A DNA stretch of 64,000 nt from positions 840,686-904,685 of the forward strand of contig NZ_FQWQ01000003.1 of assembly GCF_900129725.1 (NCBI RefSeq), read 5' to 3'. The DNA comes from Chryseolinea serpens (GTDB taxonomy: Bacteria > Bacteroidota > Bacteroidia > Cytophagales > Cyclobacteriaceae). Below are positions 58,515 to 64,000 of the stretch, one piece after another. The translations under genes were made by a program, and so were the position numbers. The notes below the pieces were generated by a model that worked only from the letters and a program-made list of their open reading frames with translations, did no database searches and was not told where the DNA came from. Positions within the stretch are counted from its first letter, which is position 1; each line of letters opens with the position of its first letter.

Positions 58515-59345
58515 TCACCTCAACAAATTAGCTGGTATTTTACTAATGGACTGAATCTCAATATTCCGGTAATAAACCTCAGCGCCTTCGCTTTGCAACT
58601 GGATCTTCCCCTCCTGCAATGGCGTCAGCTTGCCGTTGTCGAGCTGACTGGAATGTTGCAGCACCATGACCACTTTCCCATTCATCACGTGCACCGCCGT
58701 GCCACCATAACAATAGAGCTCCACCACGTTCCATTCGCCAGACGGTTTCTCGGCGTCGGGATTTTTTATGCAGTGTCTTCCCTGGGGCGATTTCTCGTTG
58801 AACAGGAGTAGTTTTTCTTTGGGGTTGTAAATGTAGTTAGCAGAATCTCCCTTGGCGGTCACTTCAAACGATCCGCCGGCAACACCCCAATAGTCGCCGC
58901 AGTCGCCTTCCTGGAGTTGAAATTCCTGTGAGCGCATCCAGAATCCGAAGTCGGCCCCGTGCTCGCCAACGGCATGGTAGAGCAAGCCGCTGTCGCGCTT
59001 GTTGTTTTTCTTGGGATGTGATTTGGACTGGCCCCATTTGAACTCCAGCCGCAGGTGATAGTTCTTGAACGCCCGTTGTGTGGAAATGCCGCCGAAACGT
59101 TCACCGGATATTCGCAGTGCCGCGCGGCCATCGATGGTCACGATAGAGAAGACTTTCAGGGGATCGGTGTTCAGACCGAGGGGAGTGTGGTCCCACACGT
59201 TTAAGATCGTGTCGTAGGAGGGACCCAAATACGTATCCCAGCCGGCCAGATCTTTTTCAGTCAATAGTTTTGTCCAGGGAGGATCTTGCGAGATGCCTTT
59301 GGTTGAAAGAAGGACCGAAAACAAAAGTAAGATTGATTGGCGCAT
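58515..59345 (-). CDS. DUF1080 (3-keto-disaccharide hydrolase-like) exported protein
   Basis: 276 aa with a signal peptide (1-19, ending KGISQ). One laminin-G/concanavalin-like beta-sandwich of the DUF1080 family: 'PPWTKLLTEKDLAGWDTYLG', 'NYHLRLEFKWGQSKSHPKKN', 'RDSGLLYHAVGEHGADFGFW', 'MRSQEFQLQEGDCGDYWGVA' and 'EWNVVELYCYGGTAVHVMNG'. Members bind or hydrolyse glycans, and some cleave 3-keto-glycosides. Probably periplasmic or extracellular. Confidence 0.92.
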   Translation of the reverse strand: MRQSILLLFSVLLSTKGISQDPPWTKLLTEKDLAGWDTYLGPSYDTILNVWDHTPLGLNTDPLKVFSIVTIDGRAALRISGERFGGISTQRAFKNYHLRLEFKWGQSKSHPKKNNKRDSGLLYHAVGEHGADFGFWMRSQEFQLQEGDCGDYWGVAGGSFEVTAKGDSANYIYNPKEKLLLFNEKSPQGRHCIKNPDAEKPSGEWNVVELYCYGGTAVHVMNGKVVMVLQHSSQLDNGKLTPLQEGKIQLQSEGAEVYYRNIEIQSISKIPANLLR

Positions 59346-59411
59346 GATGATTTTTGATAATGATTATCCACCCGATGATATATAAGGTACGAATTCTTAT
59401 TGAAATTTGCC

Positions 59412-59436
59412 CATGTTGGTGTTCTTCACCAACATG
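59412..59436. repeat. TTCTT-loop hairpin repeat, copy H (CATG stem variant)
   Basis: CATGTTGGTG / CACCAACATG with loop TTCTT. Relative to the main form both outer trinucleotides have changed together (GTT to CAT and AAC to ATG), keeping all ten pairs. It lies more than 46 kb from the other copies, in a 345-bp gap that otherwise holds only the R module at its right end. Confidence 0.85.
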
Positions 59437-59539
59437 AGTTTGGAGGGAACACGCCGACCGTTCATAGACACAATTGATAGCGGATATTTAGATCAAGACA
59501 TTTAAAATGTTGATAAAATAAATCACCCCGGAATCTGCG

Positions 59540-59688
59540 TGGTACCCATTTCTGAACGGGTGGCGCGCTTTCTGAATTTGCCGGGTTTCGTTTTATCTCT
59601 TTTGTAGTGCTTCCGGATTTCGTGCTCTCGAAACTCGGGATGTCTTGAATTGCATGCGGTTTTAAACCATTCGTGCCTGCGACATGAC
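59540..59688 (+). repeat. R module of the convergent-gene element, copy 3
   Basis: Contains TTCTGAACGGGTGGCGCGC, CTTCCGGATTTCGTGCTCTC, AAACTCGGGATGTCTTGAATT and CCATTCGTGCCTGCGACATG, matching 58340-58490. The P module is absent. It ends at the stop codon of the L,D-transpeptidase gene (59691). Confidence 0.8.
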
Positions 59689-59690
59689 GA

Positions 59691-61298
59691 TTATTGAAAC
59701 ATCATTTGTCCGAGTCGCGTGTCCATGTTGTATACATCCTTGCGCAAATTCAGTTTTCCGTCGCGGCCGACAAACGCGGTGAGGTAGGCAATGAGCACGG
59801 GGACTGTTTTTTTGAGTGTTACATATTTTTCCTGGCCCGCATTCATGGCGGCATCTATTTTCGTTGTTGTCCACTCTGGATTGTTTCGCAAAAGATATTG
59901 AGCCAGTTTTTTGGGCTCGGCCAACCGGATACAACCATGGCTGAAGGCACGGTTGTCTTTGTCGAACAGGCTTTTGGAGGGTGTGTCGTGAAAATAAATG
60001 CTGTAGCTGTTGGGGAAGAGAAACTTCACCAGGCCCAGCGAATTTCGTGGACCCGGTTTTTGGCGCACCATGTTGTCTACGCGCTCCATGTTATGCTTCT
60101 CCAGGTAGTCCGGATCTTTTTGAATGCCCGGCATGATCTCGTTTTGCAGGATGCTCGTGGGCACGTTCCAATACGGGCTGAATACAATATACTTCAGGTC
60201 GCCCGTAAAGATCACCGTCTGGTGAAGCACCTGCCCCGCCACGATATTCATATCCCAAACCAGCGAATCGGACTGATACACATACAGCTTAAAAGAAGGA
60301 ATATTTACCACCATATAATCGCCATCCATCCGCTCGGGCACCCACCGGCACCGTTCCATGTTGACCACAATCTTCTCGATGAGATCGCCCACCGGTATAT
60401 TCATTTCACGGATCACGCCCGTGCCCACCACGCCATCGGTCATGGCACCCCGGCTTTCCTGGAAACTTTTGACAGCGGTTTCAAGATCTTGGGTGAAAAG
60501 CAGCGAGGTCGTATCTCCGGCATACTCTCCCGTGGCGAACAGTCGCTTGCGGATCTGGAGAACGACCAACGACGAATCGCCTTTTTGATAGGATTTCTTT
60601 TCCGGTGAGATGGGTTTCCATCCACCGGCCGATTCGATCTCCTTGTATTTTTTTAGATACGATTTCAGCAATGCGTATTGGCGGTAAACGGGTTCGCGCG
60701 CCACAAACGCATGCCCCGACGGCAGGAGGAGGGAGTCCATAAGTGTTTTGAGATCGAGTTTTTTGCGGGGCAGATACCATTCGAGTTTACGCGTCTCGTC
60801 TTCGCCGATGCCTTGCCAGACGTGACGGGCAAAACTGAAGTATTGCGAGGTGAGCATCAGTTCGGCCTCGGCGTTCATGGGCTCGCGTTGCAACAGCGTG
60901 TCCCGGTCGTCCATCAGGGCCTGGAACAAACGGATGTAGGGTAATGTCTTGGTGAGGCCGTCTTCGTCTAGATTTCGGATCCGGTTGAACAACCCTGTGG
61001 CCTGCTCGATCAGTCCGCGGCGGTCATACCAGGCATAGGAGTAGCTGCGTGCGCGATAGAATTTCTCGAGGTCGTCGGTGTAGGAAGCAAAGTCGGGGTA
61101 CTTTTTCACAAACGAGAGCAAGGCACTGCTGTCGAAATGAAAGGAGGTTTGGTCGCTGAAATTGCCGGCCACGAGTTGGGCTTCCTGCATTTTTTGTTCG
61201 CGCAGGGAATCGGCGCCGGCCTGGTCGGTGAGATGGGAGGTCTCTTTACAACCACAAAAACAAGCCACCAGGAAAACCAAGAGGGGGATTTTTTTCAT
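59691..61298 (-). CDS. L,D-transpeptidase (YcbB-like), lipoprotein
   Basis: 535 aa with a lipoprotein signal (Cys in VACFCGC, about residues 13-18). A helical N-terminal region (about 60-250) precedes a peptidoglycan-binding-like helix bundle ('YQKGDSSLVVLQIRKRLFAT', 'LETAVKSFQESRGAMTDGVV') and the YkuD catalytic domain (about 320-490) with 'YSIYFHDTPSKSLFDKDNRA' and then 'SHGCIRLAEP' (catalytic Cys). It forms 3-3 cross-links or attaches proteins to peptidoglycan in the periplasm. Length is typical of YcbB-type enzymes. The stop abuts the R repeat. Confidence 0.93.
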   Translation of the reverse strand: MKKIPLLVFLVACFCGCKETSHLTDQAGADSLREQKMQEAQLVAGNFSDQTSFHFDSSALLSFVKKYPDFASYTDDLEKFYRARSYSYAWYDRRGLIEQATGLFNRIRNLDEDGLTKTLPYIRLFQALMDDRDTLLQREPMNAEAELMLTSQYFSFARHVWQGIGEDETRKLEWYLPRKKLDLKTLMDSLLLPSGHAFVAREPVYRQYALLKSYLKKYKEIESAGGWKPISPEKKSYQKGDSSLVVLQIRKRLFATGEYAGDTTSLLFTQDLETAVKSFQESRGAMTDGVVGTGVIREMNIPVGDLIEKIVVNMERCRWVPERMDGDYMVVNIPSFKLYVYQSDSLVWDMNIVAGQVLHQTVIFTGDLKYIVFSPYWNVPTSILQNEIMPGIQKDPDYLEKHNMERVDNMVRQKPGPRNSLGLVKFLFPNSYSIYFHDTPSKSLFDKDNRAFSHGCIRLAEPKKLAQYLLRNNPEWTTTKIDAAMNAGQEKYVTLKKTVPVLIAYLTAFVGRDGKLNLRKDVYNMDTRLGQMMFQ

Positions 61299-61461
61299 AT
61301 GGAAAAATTACGCAGAAATGACGACGAAACAGAGAAATAAGCATAAAACCGGGGAACATTGGAGGGCCTTGCCCTGGGTCCGTGACCCGGGACGCTAGGG
61401 TCAGCCCCCACGACTATAAACGTGATTATTTTGATTTCTCAAATCCGCTCGGTATATTTAT

Positions 61462-61473
61462 GTAACTGGTTAC
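61462..61473. promoter_or_regulatory. Candidate MarR operator
   Basis: GTAACTGGTTAC (arms GTAAC / GTTAC) lies 28 bp before the MarR-GNAT start, partly overlapped by GTTACGTAATTGATTAAC. MarR-type regulators usually repress their own gene from such palindromes. Confidence 0.4.
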
Positions 61474-61501
61474 GTAATTGATTAACATAAAAGGGATCAC
61501 C

Positions 61502-62452
61502 ATGGATTTCTACAACAAAACCGGCAAAATGGCCATCGGCAGCCGATTGAGGTTGCTCACTGACAAAGTCACTACCGACGCGGCGGAGATCTACAAATTG
61601 TATGACGTGGACCTGCAACCCAAGTGGTTCCCGGTATTCTACACCCTGTGCAGTGGGGATTCGACGATCACGGAGATCGCCCAGCAAATCGGCCACTCGC
61701 ATCCTTCCGTAAGCAAGATCGTGGGCGAAATGCTGCGGAAAGGCGTGGTCTCGGAGAAGAAGGACAAAGCCGACAAGCGCCGGAATGTGATCAGCCTTTC
61801 AAAAAAAGGGAAAGCCATTGCCACGAGCATTCAGGATCAGTATAAAGACGTGAACGAGGCCATCGAGGAAATGCTGACGCAAACCACAAACGATCTTTGG
61901 AAAGCCATCGAGGAATGGGAAATCCTTTTGGATCAGAAAAACCTGCTGCGCCGCGTGCACGAAAAAAAGAAGCTTCGCGAGAGCAAGAAAGTGAAGATCG
62001 TCGACTACACGCCGGCTTACGCAAAGGCCTTTAAGGAATTGAATAAGGAATGGATCTCCACCTACTTCAAGATGGAAGCCGCGGATTTTAAGTCGCTCGA
62101 AAATCCGAAGGGATATATTCTCGACAAAGGGGGTGCTATTTTAGTGGCGCTATACGAAGGGGAACCCGTTGGCGTTTGCGCCCTCATCAAGATGAACCAT
62201 CCGGAATACAGCTACGAACTGGCCAAGATGGCGGTCTCCCCAAAAGCGCAAGGGAAGAACATCGGCTATCTGCTGGGCAAGGCCATCCTGAAAAAAGCAA
62301 AGGCACTGGGCGGGTCGTCGGTGTACCTCGAGAGCAATACTATTCTCAAGCCCGCCATCAGCCTATACTATAAACTCGGCTTTCAAAAAACATTTGGAGA
62401 ACCAAGCCCCTATGAACGCTGCAATATTCAGATGGCTTTGAAATTGAAGTAG
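61502..62452 (+). CDS. MarR-type regulator fused to a GNAT acetyltransferase
   Basis: 316 aa from ATG 61502; the upstream TTG at 61478 is less likely. The MarR winged helix occupies about 30-140 ('WFPVFYTLCSGDSTITEIAQ', 'QIGHSHPSVSKIVGEMLRKG', 'VVSEKKDKADKRRNVISLSK'). The GNAT domain spans about 160-316 with 'YELAKMAVSPKAQGKNIGYL' (acetyl-CoA pyrophosphate loop) and 'GGSSVYLESNTILKPAISLY', 'YKLGFQKT'. DNA binding could thus be tied to acetyl-CoA or to a small molecule acetylated by the C-terminal domain. It is monocistronic, followed by a lipoprotein amidohydrolase. Confidence 0.9.
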   Translation: MDFYNKTGKMAIGSRLRLLTDKVTTDAAEIYKLYDVDLQPKWFPVFYTLCSGDSTITEIAQQIGHSHPSVSKIVGEMLRKGVVSEKKDKADKRRNVISLSKKGKAIATSIQDQYKDVNEAIEEMLTQTTNDLWKAIEEWEILLDQKNLLRRVHEKKKLRESKKVKIVDYTPAYAKAFKELNKEWISTYFKMEAADFKSLENPKGYILDKGGAILVALYEGEPVGVCALIKMNHPEYSYELAKMAVSPKAQGKNIGYLLGKAILKKAKALGGSSVYLESNTILKPAISLYYKLGFQKTFGEPSPYERCNIQMALKLK

Positions 62453-62620
62453 CCTGACATCGTGGAGGTGCCGATTTTTTGTGGTTGGATTTTTCATCCT
62501 TTCTTCCGGCCTTTAAAATGTCTATTTGGCTATCCGCCACAACGCCGTTTGATGGCGTGGTATGTTTTAGCAGATTAGGTTGTGAACCGGTTGTCTACCG
62601 GAAACCTGATCAGCCTAACC

Positions 62621-63745
62621 ATGAAAAACTTCTCAAGCCTTAAGAATCATCGCTTTCTAATTTTTTGCCTTCTCGTTTCACAAAGTTGTACGCAAGCAAA
62701 ACGCACCGAATCAACCGCAGCGCCGGTTTCGGATTTTTATCAGGTAAGCGATTTTGCGGCGGTTGAAAAATTCGATACCCACATTCATTTGAACACGGAC
62801 GCTCCTGCTTTCATACACCAATCGGCCGAAGACAATTTTCGTTTCCTCGACATTGTCGATGACCGGCCTTTCGGTCTGCCGATGGAAGACCAGGAAATGA
62901 TTGCGCAGAAGCAAGTGGAGACATTCCCCGGCCGTGTGGCATACGCTACTACGTTTTCGGTGAAGCACTGGAACAGCGATCGTTGGGAGCAAGAAACGAT
63001 CGACCACCTGAAGAATGCATTCGCTCACGGGGCGGTGGCCGTTAAAGTTTGGAAGAATGTGGGGATGAGCTTGCGCGACAGGGACGGGAAGTTTGTCATG
63101 ATCGACCATCCCAGGTTTGACTCCCTGTTGAACTACCTGGCTAAAAATAAGATCACACTCATCGGTCACCTGGGCGAACCCAAAGATTGCTGGCTGCCCC
63201 TCGACAAAATGACGATGAAGGGAAACCGTGCTTACTACGCCGAGCACCCCGACTATCACATGTATCTGCACCCGGAGTTCCCATCCTATGACGACCAGAT
63301 CGCAGCACGGGATCATATGCTGGAGAAACACCGTGACCTGTTTTTCATTGGGGCGCACTTGGGCAGCCTGGAATGGAGCCTGGATGAGCTGGCGAAACGA
63401 CTCGACCGGTTTCCCAACATGGCGGTAGACCTGGCGCGCATGTCCAACCTGCAGCATCATGCCATGACGGACTGGCAAAAGACACACGATTTTTTTGTGA
63501 AATACCAGGATCGCCTGCTCTACGCAACCGACCGTGCGGTGAATCCGGATAAAGATTCCGTCGAAATGAAAACGCTCGTGCACGAAGCCAGGCTGCGCGA
63601 TTGGGAATTTTTTACAACCGAAAACAAAATGACATCGAATGGCTTTGATGGCGAATTCAAAGGACTGAAGTTGCCCCGTACGGTGGTGGACAAACTATAT
63701 TTCAAGAATGCTGCAAAGTGGCTGCCGGGGACGAGCTTGAAGTAA
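62621..63745 (+). CDS. Amidohydrolase-family lipoprotein
   Basis: 374 aa from ATG 62621 (a GTG at 62582 is the alternative). The lipoprotein signal contains LLVSQSC. TIM-barrel metal ligands are visible: HxH in 'EKFDTHIHLNTDAPAF', His in 'LIGHLGEPKDCWLP', His in 'FIGAHLGSLEWSLDELAKRL' and Asp in 'LLYATDRAVNPD'. Substrate unknown. It is anchored at the envelope, unlike the cytoplasmic amidohydrolase at 33788. Possible metallo-hydrolase of small cyclic compounds. Confidence 0.85.
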   Translation: MKNFSSLKNHRFLIFCLLVSQSCTQAKRTESTAAPVSDFYQVSDFAAVEKFDTHIHLNTDAPAFIHQSAEDNFRFLDIVDDRPFGLPMEDQEMIAQKQVETFPGRVAYATTFSVKHWNSDRWEQETIDHLKNAFAHGAVAVKVWKNVGMSLRDRDGKFVMIDHPRFDSLLNYLAKNKITLIGHLGEPKDCWLPLDKMTMKGNRAYYAEHPDYHMYLHPEFPSYDDQIAARDHMLEKHRDLFFIGAHLGSLEWSLDELAKRLDRFPNMAVDLARMSNLQHHAMTDWQKTHDFFVKYQDRLLYATDRAVNPDKDSVEMKTLVHEARLRDWEFFTTENKMTSNGFDGEFKGLKLPRTVVDKLYFKNAAKWLPGTSLK

Positions 63746-63780
63746 ATCTGGCAACGTCACGTACAAATAACGCGTAGGAT

Positions 63781-63810
63781 AAAAAAAATCCCCTGGCGAA
63801 ACCAGGGGAT
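63781..63810 (-). terminator. Intrinsic terminator of the right-edge gene
   Basis: Stem ATCCCCTGG / CCAGGGGAT with loop CGAAA and an A8 run on the left, giving a U-run for minus-strand transcripts. It follows the stop at 63839. Confidence 0.85.
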
Positions 63811-63838
63811 AAATTACTTGATGGCGATTGGAGCGTGC

Positions 63839-64000
63839 TTACAATGCCTTCTTAAAGGTCACCTTGTTGCGTTCTTCCAACTCTTGCGAAGCCAGGAATT
63901 TTTTCAGCTCTTCCTGCGACTGGCCGTAGGGCAACAAGTCTACCTTTTCGGCAAACAGGTCGGAGAAGAACCAGATGGAGCCGGCGAGCATGCTGCTGGC
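63839..64000 (-). CDS. Hypothetical protein, partial (C-terminal 53 residues)
   Basis: The minus strand is open from the right edge to a TAA at 63839-63841. Visible residues include 'GSIWFFSDLFAEKVDLLPYG' and end 'ERNKVTFKKAL'. There is one hydrophobic/aromatic helix followed by charged helices. The family cannot be told from this fragment. A terminator follows it. Confidence 0.65.
   Translation of the reverse strand, partial: ASSMLAGSIWFFSDLFAEKVDLLPYGQSQEELKKFLASQELEERNKVTFKKAL

Noticed and set aside
1-64000. tRNA, rRNA, integrase/attachment site or replication origin
   Set aside because: I looked through intergenic stretches and saw no cloverleaf, rRNA-like, integrase or DnaA-box cluster signal that I could support by eye.

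Overview
The window looks like chromosome from a Bacteroidota bacterium, most likely of the order Cytophagales (an inference, not a database result). The evidence is type IX secretion features (a PorP/SprF protein, one type-A and one type-B sorting domain), paired TonB-family transducers, FtsX/MacB-type permeases of about 820 residues, GH78 and GH63 enzymes, and Bacteroidota-style promoter motifs (TTTG near -33, TAnnTTTG near -7) instead of strong Shine-Dalgarno sites. I see no rRNA, tRNA, CRISPR array, prophage or transposase. Both edges cut a gene (1-189 and 63839-64000, both minus strand).

Layout. 0-8 kb: small hypothetical genes, a secreted protein with 14-residue acidic repeats, a DUF4349 lipoprotein, two tandem TonB paralogues and a coupled membrane/soluble pair, all among hairpin repeats. 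8-13 kb: an FtsX-type permease and a more A/T-rich island of three poorly characterised genes. 13-14 kb: moaD and moaE. 14.3-19.7 kb: an ECF sigma factor, a TonB-domain membrane protein, a VCBS-repeat T9SS substrate and a PorP/SprF-OmpA fusion, which look like one expression unit. 20-23.7 kb: a voltage-gated-type K+ channel and moaC on the minus strand, divergent from moeA and a glycerate kinase. 23.8-29 kb: ffh, a DUF2911 protein, a RimB-like protease, rimK, an aspartoacylase-like protein and a DedA protein. 29-33 kb: a glutaminyl cyclase, an orphan PhnD-like binding protein, NIPSNAP and mtgA. 33.4-42.3 kb: a 6-deoxyhexose oxidation operon (mutarotase, lactonase-like amidohydrolase, SDR), a PHP phosphoesterase, hicAB, a NagB-like enzyme, a GH78 rhamnosidase and a YdjC deacetylase. 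45.5-51 kb: an SDR, a GH63 glucosidase and a glycogen-debranching enzyme. 51-64 kb: a T9SS substrate, a tautomerase-like protein with a Crp-type regulator, a second FtsX-type permease, a DUF1080 protein, an L,D-transpeptidase, a MarR-GNAT fusion and a lipoprotein amidohydrolase.

How genes cooperate. moaC, moaD, moaE and moeA are four steps of molybdenum-cofactor synthesis split into two loci. The sigma/TonB/T9SS unit could couple an envelope signal to production of a secreted protein and its outer-membrane partner. GH78 would release L-rhamnose, and the nearby mutarotase, lactonase-like enzyme and dehydrogenase could oxidise 6-deoxyhexoses.

The most unusual feature is the density of non-coding repeats. 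There are at least six families: (1) a 25-bp hairpin with a TTCTT loop whose stem variants stay paired; (2) a 40-bp GCATAGTC hairpin array; (3) a MITE-like element with roughly 45-bp inverted ends, tandemly duplicated together with family 1; (4) a nested REP pair; (5) heptanucleotide arrays in inverted copies bracketing the NIPSNAP gene; (6) a roughly 250-360 bp element with inverted ends lying between convergent genes. These, together with palindromic operators at hicAB and at a Crp-family gene, are the best candidates for undescribed structure here.
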